A stretch of DNA of 64,000 nt from Candidatus Mycobacterium methanotrophicum (GTDB lineage: Bacteria > Actinomycetota > Actinomycetes > Mycobacteriales > Mycobacteriaceae). Shown here in pieces: positions 52,104-60,537 of the stretch. How positions within the stretch are numbered: the stretch's first letter is position 1; the number at the start of each line of letters is the position of its first letter. The notes under the pieces are model-generated. The model was not told the origin of the DNA, ran no database searches, and saw nothing but the letters and a program-made list of their open reading frames with translations. The stretch covers positions 1,860,001 through 1,924,000 of the forward strand of contig NZ_CP097320.1 in assembly GCF_023515995.1 (NCBI RefSeq), given 5' to 3'. The position numbers and the translations under genes were made by a program.

Positions 52104-52508
52104 TCAGGCGGGCAGCGGCGCGCGGCGGTGACCGAACCGGATGCCGGGGGAGTTGGCGACGTAAACGGCGCCGTCCGCCGTGATGCGGGTGTCGTATACC
52201 GGGACGAACACGCCTTGGGCGTCGAGGCATCGGCCGTCGAGCAGGCTGAACGCTTGCTTCTTCAGCGGCGACTGCACCACGGGGCAGCCGTCGCGGTCGC
52301 CGACGATGCCGCGCGAGAGCACCGCGGCACGGCCGATCGGGTCGATGTTGCCGATGGCCCGGACGCTGTTGTCCGTCAACAGAAACAGTGCGACCTGGGC
52401 ACCGTTCGGCAGCAGCACCGCCACGCCACGCAACGGCTGCAGGCTAGACAGCGCGCAGGCGGCGGTCCAGTCGCCTCGCCAACGGCGTGTGTCGAATGCA
52501 TCGGTCAT
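52104..52508 (-). CDS. nirD: Nitrite reductase [NAD(P)H], small subunit
   Basis: 134 residues, Rieske-like fold: ACALSSLQPLRGVAVLLPNG, RAIGNIDPIGRAAVLSRGIV, CPVVQSPLKKQAFSLLDGRC. As in other NirD proteins the [2Fe-2S] Cys-His pairs are absent (no CxH). ATG 52508 overlaps the nirB stop by ATGA, coupling both subunits. Confidence 0.95.
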   Translation of the reverse strand: MTDAFDTRRWRGDWTAACALSSLQPLRGVAVLLPNGAQVALFLLTDNSVRAIGNIDPIGRAAVLSRGIVGDRDGCPVVQSPLKKQAFSLLDGRCLDAQGVFVPVYDTRITADGAVYVANSPGIRFGHRRAPLPA

Positions 52509-55069
52509 CGAGAAACTCCTGCCGGATTGGCGTATCTGCTGGATGGAACGGCGGGGGTTCCGATCAGGACGGGGACTTTGCGGCCGTTCTTCTCGGTGAA
52601 CTCGACGGTGGGGTCGGGTGCGCCGGGCGCGTTGACGAACGACACGAACCGGGCCAGTTTGTCGGGGTCGTCGAGGACGGCCTTCCATTCGCAGGAGTAG
52701 CCGGCGACGTGTCGCTCCATCGCGGCCTCGAAATCCGCGGCCAGGCCCAGTGAGTCATCGATGATGACCTCACGCAAGTGGTCCAGGCCGCCGTCCAGGC
52801 CCTCGATCCACGGCGCGGTCCGTTGCAACCGGTCCGCGGTGCGGATGTAGTAGATGAGGAAGCGGTCGATGTAGTGCACGAGAGTTTCGTCATCTAGGTC
52901 GGAGGCGAGCAGCTGGGCATGCTTGGGGGTCATGCCGCCGTTGCCGCCCAGGTACAGATTCCAGCCGGATTCGGTGGCGATCACGCCGACGTCTTTTCCG
53001 CGGGCTTCCGCGCACTCGCGGGCGCAGCCCGAGACGCCCATCTTGATCTTGTGCGGCGCCCGCAGGCCACGGTAGCGCAGCTCCAGGTCGATGGCCATCT
53101 GCACGGAATCCTGCTGGCCGTAGCGGCACCAGTCGGTGCCGACGCAGCTCTTGACGGTTCGTAGCGCCTTGCCGTAGGCATGACCGGACTCCATGCCGCC
53201 CTCGACGAGCCTCGCCCAGATCTGCGGCAGCTGGTCGACGGTGGCGCCGAACATATCGATGCGCTGCCCGCCGGTGATTTTGGTGTAGAGGCCGAAATCC
53301 CGGGCGATCTCGCCGATCAGGATCAATTGCTCGGCGGTGATGTCGCCGCCGGGCACGCGCGGCACCACCGAGTAGGTGCCGTTGCGCTGAAGGTTGGCCA
53401 GGAAGTGGTCGTTGGTGTCCTGCAGCGAGGCCTGTTCTCCGTCGAGGATGTGGTCGGAGCTGGTGGACGCGAGGATGGAGGCCACCGCCGGTTTGCAGAT
53501 ATCGCAGCCGGCGCCGGCGCCGTACCGCTCGATCAGGCCGGAGAAGGTGCGGATACCGCTCGCGTGGACGATTTCGAACAACTCGGCCCGCGACTGGCAG
53601 AAGTGCTCGCACAATGCCTTCGAGACTTCGACGCCTTCGGCTGCCAGGAGCTGCGACAGCAGGGGCAGGCAGGAGCCGCACGACGTCCCGGCTTTGGTGC
53701 AGCTTTTGAGGTCTGCGACAGTGCGCGAACCGTCGGCGACGGCCGCGCGCAGCGCGCCCTTGGAAACGTCGTTGCAGGAGCAGATCTGGGCGTCGTCGGG
53801 CAGCGCGGCCACGCCGATCCCGGGTCTGTCGCCCGAACCGGCAGGCGCGATCAGGGCGACGGGGTCGCCGGGCAGCCGCGAGCCGACCAGCGGCCGCAGT
53901 GTGCCGTAGCTGGATGCATCCCCGACCATGATGCCGCCGAGCAGGGTCTGGGCGTCGTCGGAGAGCACCAGCTTGGAATAGGTCCCACCGATCGGATCGG
54001 ACACTACGACCGCCAGCGCACCCGGCGTGGTGGCCATCGCGTCGCCGAAGCTGGCGACGTCGACGCCGAGCAGCTTCAGTTTGGTCGACAGGTCGGCGCC
54101 CGGGAACTCGGCATCACCGCCGAGGAGGTGGCTGGCCACCACTTCGGCGCTGGTGTAGCCGGGACCGACCAGGCCGTAGCAGCGGCCTTGGATCGCGGCG
54201 ACCTCCCCGATGGCATAGACGGCGGGATCGCTGGTAGCGCAGGTCAGGTCGCACATCACGCCGCCCCGCTCACCGATGTCGAGGCCGGCCTCGCGAGCGA
54301 GCTCGTCGCGCGGGCGGACCCCGGCCGAGAACACCAGCAGCGCCGCCTCGATCACCTCGTCGTTGCTGAGTGTTACCCGAAGGCCATCGCCCTCGGCATC
54401 GGCAAGCTGTTCGATGGCGGACGTACCAGCGCCGATGGTGACGTCGATACCGAGTCCACGCACCAAGCGCATGAGGTGCTCGCCGCCGGCCTCGTCGACC
54501 TGTAGCGGCATCAGCCGCGGCGCGAACTCGACGATGTGCGGTCGCATCCCCAAGAGTCGCAGCGCGTTAGCGGCCTCCAGGCCGAGCAGTCCGCCGCCGA
54601 CCACGATGCCGACGGCCTCGGGGTCGCGGGCCACCGCGGCTTCGGCATCCGCACGGATCGCATCCAGATCGTCCAGCGTCCTATACACATAGCAGCCGTC
54701 GGAGTCACTGCCCGGCACCGGCGGAACGAACGGGTACGAGCCGGTGGCCAACACCAGGGCGTCGTAGTCGACGGCCGAGCCGTCGGCAACGGTCACCCGC
54801 TTGGCATCCCGGTCGATACCCGTGACCGTAGTACTCAGGCGCAGGTCGACCAGAGCATCGCCAGCGTAGTCGTTGCCGGTGAGCGCGAGCAGCGACCGGT
54901 CCCAGGCACCCACGTACGACGACAAGCCGACGCGGTCGTAGGCGGCGTCGGCCTCCTCGGCGAGGACCACGATCCGCCAGGCGCCGTCGGTGTCCCGCGT
55001 CCGCAGCGCATCGACGAATCGGTGTCCGACCATGCCGTGCCCGATGACCACGACCGTGCGTACGCGCAT
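52505..55069 (-). CDS. nirB: Nitrite reductase [NAD(P)H], large subunit
   Basis: Reduces nitrite to ammonium for assimilation, using FAD, [2Fe-2S], siroheme and [4Fe-4S]. 854 residues in order: FAD/NAD domain (VVVIGHGMVGHRFVDALR; LVLATGSYPFVPPVPG; GIVVGGGLLGLEAANALR), BFD-like [2Fe-2S] domain (ICSCNDVSKGALRAAV; CTKAGTSCGSCLPLL), and the sulfite/nitrite reductase halves with siroheme-FeS cysteines (SCVGTDWCRYG; GVSGCARECAEARGKDVGV). ATG 55069 follows GAGGAGCGAAAGG on the minus strand. In M. tuberculosis nirBD lies far away (Rv0252-Rv0253), so its place here is different. Confidence 0.96.
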   Translation of the reverse strand: MRVRTVVVIGHGMVGHRFVDALRTRDTDGAWRIVVLAEEADAAYDRVGLSSYVGAWDRSLLALTGNDYAGDALVDLRLSTTVTGIDRDAKRVTVADGSAVDYDALVLATGSYPFVPPVPGSDSDGCYVYRTLDDLDAIRADAEAAVARDPEAVGIVVGGGLLGLEAANALRLLGMRPHIVEFAPRLMPLQVDEAGGEHLMRLVRGLGIDVTIGAGTSAIEQLADAEGDGLRVTLSNDEVIEAALLVFSAGVRPRDELAREAGLDIGERGGVMCDLTCATSDPAVYAIGEVAAIQGRCYGLVGPGYTSAEVVASHLLGGDAEFPGADLSTKLKLLGVDVASFGDAMATTPGALAVVVSDPIGGTYSKLVLSDDAQTLLGGIMVGDASSYGTLRPLVGSRLPGDPVALIAPAGSGDRPGIGVAALPDDAQICSCNDVSKGALRAAVADGSRTVADLKSCTKAGTSCGSCLPLLSQLLAAEGVEVSKALCEHFCQSRAELFEIVHASGIRTFSGLIERYGAGAGCDICKPAVASILASTSSDHILDGEQASLQDTNDHFLANLQRNGTYSVVPRVPGGDITAEQLILIGEIARDFGLYTKITGGQRIDMFGATVDQLPQIWARLVEGGMESGHAYGKALRTVKSCVGTDWCRYGQQDSVQMAIDLELRYRGLRAPHKIKMGVSGCARECAEARGKDVGVIATESGWNLYLGGNGGMTPKHAQLLASDLDDETLVHYIDRFLIYYIRTADRLQRTAPWIEGLDGGLDHLREVIIDDSLGLAADFEAAMERHVAGYSCEWKAVLDDPDKLARFVSFVNAPGAPDPTVEFTEKNGRKVPVLIGTPAVPSSRYANPAGVSR

Positions 55070-55201
55070 CCTTTCGCTCCTCTCGCCGAGGTCTTTCGAT
55101 CGATGGTACGGGGCCCGCCCCGGTATTGCGTCGGCGTCGCACACGGTTGCCGCCCGGTCACGCCTTTCTCACTCCTCCCCGAGCCGGCGTGTGAGGGTCG
55201 C

Positions 55202-55236
55202 GGGAAAACCGGGAAAACCGGGAAAACCGGGAAAAC
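55202..55236 (+). repeat. Short 9-bp tandem repeat upstream of nirB
   Basis: GGGAAAACC repeated four times (55202, 55211, 55220, 55229; the last with T for C), about 135 bases upstream of the nirB start. Could be an unstable microsatellite or a set of regulator half-sites. Confidence 0.85.
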
Positions 55237-55282
55237 TAGGCCAGGCGCTCGACGAGGGCTCTATCCGCCGCGCCGGGCGGGA

Positions 55283-55621
55283 TCAGCGCGAGACCACGCC
55301 GCCCGGCGAGGGCTGCCAGATGTGATGTCTCGCGGCGTGCGTTTGACGAGCCGCGGCCTCATACAACTCGATACGGTCACGCAGCGCGATTTCACGCAGA
55401 CGGCCCAAACGCACACCGGATTTGACGAACTCCCCGCTCATCGTCATCAATACCTCGATGATGTCCATCTGGGTGTTGAGCTGGCCGCGCAGACGCATCA
55501 CCTCGGCCCCGAGCTCCGTCGTCCAGCCGTCCCACAACGTCGACGACTGCGACGGCCACGACAGCGCCAGAATCTCGGGCGCATACGGGCTAGCGGGAAA
55601 CGAGATCTTCCCAAAACTCAC
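55283..55621 (-). CDS. Small hypothetical protein
   Basis: 112 residues: MSFGKISFPASPYAPEILAL, then LWDGWTTELGAEVMRLRGQL and NTQMDIIEVLMTMSGEFVKS. Mostly helical with no membrane span; the residue composition looks like real protein. I do not recognise the family. It lies between nirB and the ribG remnant in a region rich in mobile DNA and may be expressed divergently from neighbouring plus-strand signals. Confidence 0.5.
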   Translation of the reverse strand: MSFGKISFPASPYAPEILALSWPSQSSTLWDGWTTELGAEVMRLRGQLNTQMDIIEVLMTMSGEFVKSGVRLGRLREIALRDRIELYEAAARQTHAARHHIWQPSPGGVVSR

Positions 55622-55679
55622 GCGCCCCAGCCCTTCCCGTTTACGGCGCCAACCGCTGGCACAACACCGTCATCTCGTC

Positions 55680-56359
55680 AGATGTGCGTCGGCCGCGGCC
55701 CGCCGTCGATGTACGTCGGCACGCGCGCCAGCACTGCTGATCCACTGACTCGAGCCGTCTGCGGCTGCACTGCGCCCGTCAACGCTGGGATCTACTGACG
55801 TTTCCGTGGGTGGCTTTCGAGGCCCGGACAGGCTTGTTCTCTGGGCCGCGCCAGTGGCCAGGGCAGGTCTGTGACCTGCCCTTTCGCCTGCCGGGAGGGC
55901 GCATAGAGGCTCGCGGGTCAAGGGTGGCCAAAGGCCATCGCGAAGCGACGCGCAGCGCCCTTGACGCGTGAGGGGTGCGTCCGTAGCAGGCGCGGCCCAG
56001 ATCCGCGTTCACCCAACCGAACCCGTGACCAGCGCTCCGTCGGGCACCCACGGAAACAGCAGAAGAGCCCAACGCTGGCCGCATACTTCCACGTCACGTG
56101 CGGCAAGCCGGTGCGCTGTTTGTGCAGCCATTCACGCAGCAGCCCGGTCTCCACGGCGGTGCCGCCGGCCGCAAGACGCCCCGCCCCCCGCAGCGCCACC
56201 AGCTCCGCGTCACCCCCGCCATTCGGCTGTGTCACGCCCACACCAGCGACCTGGCCCCCGCGGTCCAAGATGATGGCCCCAACCGGAGGATCGGGGTAGG
56301 TGCCGCTCTTGACCAGGTCGTCTTCTCGGCTGCCAGTTGCATGGCCACGTCGTAACTCA
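55680..56359 (-). pseudogene. ribG (riboflavin deaminase/reductase) pseudogene
   Basis: Pieces in order on the minus strand: SYDVAMQLAAE (from 56359), a one-base shift, DDLVKSGTYPDPPVGAIILD, then GGTAV joined to LLREWLHKQRTGLPHVTWKY (about 80 residues deleted, removing the zinc motif PCxxxGxTPPC), then a 281-bp insertion, then DGRSAAADGSSQWIS and loss of homology near 55685. Four lesions: frameshift, internal deletion, insertion and 3' loss. A working ribG must lie elsewhere. Confidence 0.8.
55789..56069. mobile_element. Small non-autonomous ISL3-type element inside ribG
   Basis: A 281-bp insert is flanked by the direct repeat AACGCTGG (55781-55788 and 56071-56078; 9 bases CAACGCTGG if counted in full). 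Its ends are imperfect inverted repeats sharing GTTTCCGTGGGTG; the right end begins GGCTCTTC (as reverse complement), the ISL3 hallmark, and ISL3 makes 8-bp duplications. It holds no transposase but several hairpins, e.g. GGGCAGGTC/GACCTGCCC (55861-55881) and TGGCC/GGCCA near 55925. Confidence 0.75.
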
Positions 56360-56566
56360 TGGCACCCGCAGTGCTCATCGGCCGGCGTTTCCGGACATGG
56401 GAGCGAGCCTATTCGCCGCAACGAGAGGTTGGTGAGCACCCTCGGCGCTCGACCTCGACCGCGCCGCGGCGGCGCTCCGAGTGCATACCGATGAGCAGCC
56501 TGCCAAGCGACTATCTCTGCCACGTTCACCGGGCCTTCTACTTCTTACGGTGACCTAACAGCGCGC

Positions 56567-56940
56567 CTACTGTGACAGCAGGTCGCTGACGAGTTCTAGT
56601 GCCCGCGAGGCTATCTCGACGCCTGGAAAGAGTCGCCCGACGATCGCCCGCACCTCCGCGCGCGACGTGATCCCAAGGTGCCTCAGCAGGACCTGCACGT
56701 CCTTGCCGTCGCGGACGGCGCGCGCGGCAAGAATTTTCATCGCCAGCAGATGCTGCGGGGGAGCGGCCGCGACCTGAAGGTGCGGATGATCGAACACGAG
56801 GCTGCCCTCCCCGGGGGTCCGGGACACGTAGCTCGCGGCCTGATTGTTCAGCCAGGTTGTCGGCCAGCCACGGTCGGCAGCGACTTCACGAATTGCTGCC
56901 AGCATCGGGCCGTCCGGCGAGAATAGTGCATCGTAGCGTT
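56567..56940 (-). pseudogene. DUF6036-like nucleotidyltransferase, C-terminal fragment
   Basis: Reads YDALFSPDGPMLAAIREVAA, then DRGWPTTWLNNQAASYVSRT, HLQVAAAPPQHLLAMKILAA and RAVRDGKDVQVLLRHLGITS to a natural stop. In homologues the motif DVDAxF of the nucleotidyltransferase core stands just before the visible part; here the sequence changes at about 56940. The catalytic head is lost. Such proteins are often parts of abortive-infection or toxin systems. Confidence 0.6.
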
Positions 56941-57130
56941 GGCGAGTGAGTATTACAGAGTTCGTGTCCGGTGTGGACCGGCTCCCGAGCCGGTGTCCCG
57001 AAGTCACGTCTGTCCGTTGCGATCTCGAGAGCTGCCGTAGCGAGTCGCGAGCGGTCCAGATTCGGAGAGACGGCGGCAGCGGCGGCGGCCGTGATCGCGC
57101 CGAGGGCCAAACGGATCGCCCCGACCATCA

Positions 57131-57268
57131 GCCACGTGGGGGTGGATAAGGGCTACACCGGTCAGGCCGTGACCATCGCAGCTGCCAAGGCGGGTGTCAC
57201 CGTGGACGTGGTGTCCGGCCCGAAACCCGGCCACGGATTCCTCGTCCGCCCCCGACGGTGGGCCGATC
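57131..57268 (+). mobile_element. IS5-family transposase fragment
   Basis: VDKGYTGQAVTIAAAKAGVT followed by VDVVSGPKPGHGFLVRPRRW is the segment between the second Asp and the final Glu of IS5-type DDE transposases. Both ends are missing and the conserved ERxxxW with the catalytic Glu is absent. Confidence 0.65.
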
Positions 57269-57524
57269 CCGGCCGGGCCTGGTGCCACCAAAACCAAGAG
57301 TCACAGACAACGCTGGCAGCATCGCCATAAAGTGATACGTAAGCTTTGCTGCCGCGGTCCCAGCGCTCATATACAGAGTGGACTTCGAGGTTAGTACTGC
57401 AGCCGGTGCACCCAGTGGTCAGGAGGTGATTGTTTAGGTCATGAGCTGATCAAAAAAAGCTCGTCGCCGCCTGCCGGTGTGAGTCCGGTCCGGGTAGCTG
57501 TCAGACATCCCAGGAGCTTAAATG

Positions 57525-58760
57525 TCAAGCGGCGGTTTGTTGATCTTGATTGTGGGACGGCCAGGCGGTGGCTTCGTCGTAGAGCGTGCGGGTCTTGAGG
57601 CAGCCGTGCAGGATTCCGACGAGCCGGTTGGCGAGCTGGCGCAGCGCGGGGTTGTGGCCGAGGCCGCGGGCGCGTTGCTTGTCGTAGTAGGCGCGTGCGC
57701 CGGGCGAGGCGCGCAGCGCGGAGAACGCCTGCGTCATCAGCGCGTCGATGAGCCTGTCCTGATGCACGAACCGCGCGAGCACGACCTTCTTCTTGCCGGA
57801 GGCGCGGGTGATCGGGCTGGTTCCGGCGTAGTTCTTGCGGGCCTTCGCGTCGGCGTACCGTGCTGGGTCGTCGCCGAATTCGGCGAGCACCCGGGCGCCG
57901 AGGATCGGTCCCAGGCCGGGCTGCGACAGGATGATCTCAGCGTCCGGGTGCCGGTGAAAATGCTCCTCCACCTGCTCTTGCAGGATCGCGATCTGCTCGT
58001 TGAGGGTGGTGAGCACGGCCACGATCGAGCGGGTGGCAGCCGCGTACGCGGTGGTGATCACCGGGTCGCGGCCGAGCTGCTCGCCGCGCAGCGCGTCCTG
58101 GATCCGGCTGGTCTTGGTGTCGATGTCGCGGCGACCGGCGCGTTTGAGCGCGGCCCGGATCTGGCTGCGGTTCAGCTTCGCCGCCGACGCGGGGTCGGGG
58201 GCTCTGCCGAGCAGTTCCAGCGCATCGGCCGCGTCGAGATCGTCGAAGGCTTCCAGCGCGGCGGGGAAGTACTCGCGCAGCGCGTGCCGCAGCCGCTGGG
58301 TGTGGCGGGTGCGGTCCCAGATCATCGTCTTGTGCGAGCGGGCAACAACTTTCACCGCCTCGGCTGCCGCGCTGTCGCCGGCCACCGGGCGCAGCTGGTG
58401 CGAGTCGGTGCGGACCATGTCGGCCAGCGTGTGTGCGTCCGCCGGGTCGCTCTTGGCGCCGGAGACGCTGTGCCGCTCCCGGTACCGGGCCACCGACAGC
58501 GGGTTCACCGCGTACACGGTGTATCCGGCCGCGATCAGCGCGGCCACCCACGGGCCCCGGTCGGTCTCGATTCCGATCGCCACCTCGGCCATGTCGGCGT
58601 CGGCGCCCAGCTCGGCGCCGATCATCGCGTGCAACCGCGCGATCCCGGCCGCGCCCTCGGGCAGCCGCGCCCTGGCCAGCCTGCGTCCCGCCGAGTCCAT
58701 CAGTTCGACGTCGTGATGATCTTCCGCCCAATCGTCGCCCACGTACAGCAATTTCGCCAC
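57525..58760 (-). CDS. IS110-family transposase (DEDD, full length)
   Basis: 411 residues from GTG 58760. RuvC-like DEDD domain: LLYVGDDWAEDHH (Asp9/10), IGIETDRG (Glu65), SGAKSDPADAHTLADM (Asp105, Asp108); C-terminal Tnp20 domain: SQPGLGPILGARVLAEFG and NYAGTSPITRASGKKK with the likely catalytic Ser. IS110 enzymes recombine through a bridge RNA encoded at one end of the element and leave little or no inverted repeat. All key residues are present, so this copy may be active. Confidence 0.9.
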   Translation of the reverse strand: MAKLLYVGDDWAEDHHDVELMDSAGRRLARARLPEGAAGIARLHAMIGAELGADADMAEVAIGIETDRGPWVAALIAAGYTVYAVNPLSVARYRERHSVSGAKSDPADAHTLADMVRTDSHQLRPVAGDSAAAEAVKVVARSHKTMIWDRTRHTQRLRHALREYFPAALEAFDDLDAADALELLGRAPDPASAAKLNRSQIRAALKRAGRRDIDTKTSRIQDALRGEQLGRDPVITTAYAAATRSIVAVLTTLNEQIAILQEQVEEHFHRHPDAEIILSQPGLGPILGARVLAEFGDDPARYADAKARKNYAGTSPITRASGKKKVVLARFVHQDRLIDALMTQAFSALRASPGARAYYDKQRARGLGHNPALRQLANRLVGILHGCLKTRTLYDEATAWPSHNQDQQTAA

Positions 58761-58990
58761 TCCTCGCTCCTGTCTGCAGTTGTCCGGGTTACAGCCGGCA
58801 GCGTGCGGGAGAGCTCTCGGCGACCTAATGAAGCAGTGCTCACGCCACGCGGGCGGGCACGACATCCCATCAGCGATCCCTTCTCCCGGGCGAACCGGTG
58901 GGGGCGACGATCTGACATCAGGACTCGAAATCCAGGAGGCATCAGTGCTCACCCACCGGCCGCTACCGATAGCAAGTCTGCCCGAAGGCC
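58761..58990 (-). other. Upstream end of the IS110 element, candidate bridge-RNA region
   Basis: About 230 non-coding bases lie upstream of the transposase. In IS110-group elements the bridge RNA is encoded in this upstream end. The stretch has several potential stems (for example CCGGGTTACAGCCGG near 58790). The outer end of the element cannot be fixed by eye. Confidence 0.4.
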
Positions 58991-59642
58991 GCACCCGCTA
59001 ATACTCATTAGGAGGCCCGGTAGCAGGCTGGCGGCTCGGTCTGGAAACGGGTCGGGTCGAAGCCCAGCGTCGAAAGCCCCGTTGGGGGAAGCAACTGAGC
59101 GGTCCGTAACGCGAGTGAAGCCTGCCGCGTCGTTAGACATTGAGGGAGAGCCGAGCCGGGCGGTTCACGGTGAAGGCCATGGAAGCGGTGAAGACCCTGG
59201 AAGTGCAGCCGCGAGGGACTCCCCGGCGTAAGAGGGCGCGGAATGTTCAGGCGGTGACGGCGGGAACTGGGGAGGCCCTCCCCGGCCGAAACGCACTGCG
59301 AATTGCGTGGAATAGCTTGTCCTATAACCGGTGTGGAGCCGGGAAGTGGATCGGGCGCCGGGTGGGAGTCGGAGGCGGTCGTAGTACCGATCGAGCCGCA
59401 GGACAACATAACCTGCGGTAAGGGAAGGGCCGCTGCTTCGTTCACGCGTTGTGTCTGGAAGGAGGTGCCCGGTGAGTGCCGATCTGGCTAGTCCCGCCGC
59501 GTCGGGGTCCGTGTTGGACCCGGTTCGAGCTTTGCAGCACACGCTTTACCGGTCGGCCAAGGCCGATCCGGGACGACGGTTTCATGCGTTGCAGGACAAG
59601 GTCTATCGCAGAGACGTCCTGTGGCGGGCATGGGTCGCGGTG
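58991..59642 (+). mobile_element. Truncated group II intron (ribozyme 5' part and start of the reverse-transcriptase ORF)
   Basis: About 480 bases of structured, ORF-free sequence (for example CGAAAGCCCCGTTGGGGG, GGAGAGCCGAGCCGGGCGG) precede a Shine-Dalgarno AAGGAGG and GTG 59472. The ORF reads VSADLASPAASGSVLDPVRA, then LQHTLYRSAKADPGRRFHAL and QDKVYRRDVLWRAWVAV, the N-terminus of intron-encoded LtrA-type proteins. At about 59642 it meets the end of arcC; the RT domains, domain V and the 3' end are missing, as is the exact 5' end next to the IS110 element. It cannot splice by itself. Confidence 0.7.
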
Positions 59643-60520
59643 CCCGCGAGCAGTGCCTGCGCGTCGGCCAGAGCGCCGATGGTGGCCGGGTGCCCGGTCG
59701 CGGTGACGAATCGACGGCAGGCCTCGATCTTGGGTCCCATCGATCCGGCCGGAAATGCCATGTCGCCCAGATCATCTGGATCCAGAGTCGTCAGTGGTGT
59801 GGCCTCCGGTGTGCCGTGGTGCTCCATGACCGCGGACACGTCGGTGAGCACCAGCAAGCGCTGAGCTCCCACCGCAATGCCCAGCAACGACGCGACATAA
59901 TCCTTGTCCACGACCGCGTCGACACCGCTCAGCTGGCCGGCGATGTTCTCGGTCACCGCCGCGCCCCCACCGCCGCCGCAGATCACCACCGAACCGGCGT
60001 CCAGCAGCCTGGTGATGGAATCCTGCTCGACGATTCGGAGCGGTTCGGGTGAGGCCACCACACGCCGCCACCGGCCATTGTCGACGGCGACGGTCCAGCC
60101 ATGTTGGCCAGCACGCTCTTCGGCTCGGTCCCGTGCGTAGCCGGGTCCGACGAACTTGGTCGGGGCGGCAAACGCCGGGTCAGCGGCATCGACCAGCGTC
60201 TGCGTAATCAGTCCGAGGACCGGCTTTTTGACCCCGGCGTTGCGCAGTGCCTGGGCCAGCCAGTAGCCGATCATGCCCTGGGTCTGCGCGACGAGGTCAT
60301 CGAGCGGGTAGGGGCGGGTCAGGGCGTGGTCGGTTTCGCTCTCCAGCGAGAGCATGCCGACCTGCGGTCCGTTGCCGTGACAGATCACCGCATCGTGTTG
60401 CGCCGCCAACGGCGCAATCGCCCCGGCGGCCGTCCGCAGGTGCGCCAACTGGATGGCGGCATCGGGCTTGTCCCCGCGCGCCAGCAGTGCGTTACCCCCC
60501 AGGGCGATCACGATCCGCAT
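59603..60520 (-). CDS. arcC: Carbamate kinase
   Basis: Makes ATP from carbamoyl phosphate and ADP (or the reverse). 305 residues of the amino-acid-kinase fold: MRIVIALGGNALL, ICHGNGPQVGML, LGLITQTLVDAADPAF, EQDSITRLLDAGSVVICGGG, LTDVSAVM, GSMGPKIEAC. ATG 60520 is used; GTGs at 60526 and 60529 are in frame. The last 13 or so residues (THARHRTSLR) are encoded by group II intron DNA, so the native C-terminus is replaced. No arcA or argF-like gene stands next to it. Confidence 0.9.
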   Translation of the reverse strand: MRIVIALGGNALLARGDKPDAAIQLAHLRTAAGAIAPLAAQHDAVICHGNGPQVGMLSLESETDHALTRPYPLDDLVAQTQGMIGYWLAQALRNAGVKKPVLGLITQTLVDAADPAFAAPTKFVGPGYARDRAEERAGQHGWTVAVDNGRWRRVVASPEPLRIVEQDSITRLLDAGSVVICGGGGGAAVTENIAGQLSGVDAVVDKDYVASLLGIAVGAQRLLVLTDVSAVMEHHGTPEATPLTTLDPDDLGDMAFPAGSMGPKIEACRRFVTATGHPATIGALADAQALLAGTATHARHRTSLR

Positions 60521-60537
60521 CGACACCACGGGTCACG

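Noticed and set aside
51628..52230. 200-codon minus-strand ORF after der
   Set aside because: Overlaps der and nirD ends and has very Arg-rich ends; only a short central part resembles a helicase.
55918..56529. 203-codon minus-strand ORF that looks like a complete protein
   Set aside because: It joins ribG remnants with sequence of the ISL3-type insert and unrelated upstream DNA; treated as pseudogene plus mobile element.
57340..57520. Cobalamin-type riboswitch suggested by GCCGGTGTGAGTCCGG near 57470
   Set aside because: The short match lacks the B12 box and the other conserved stems; more likely part of an element end or intron domain.
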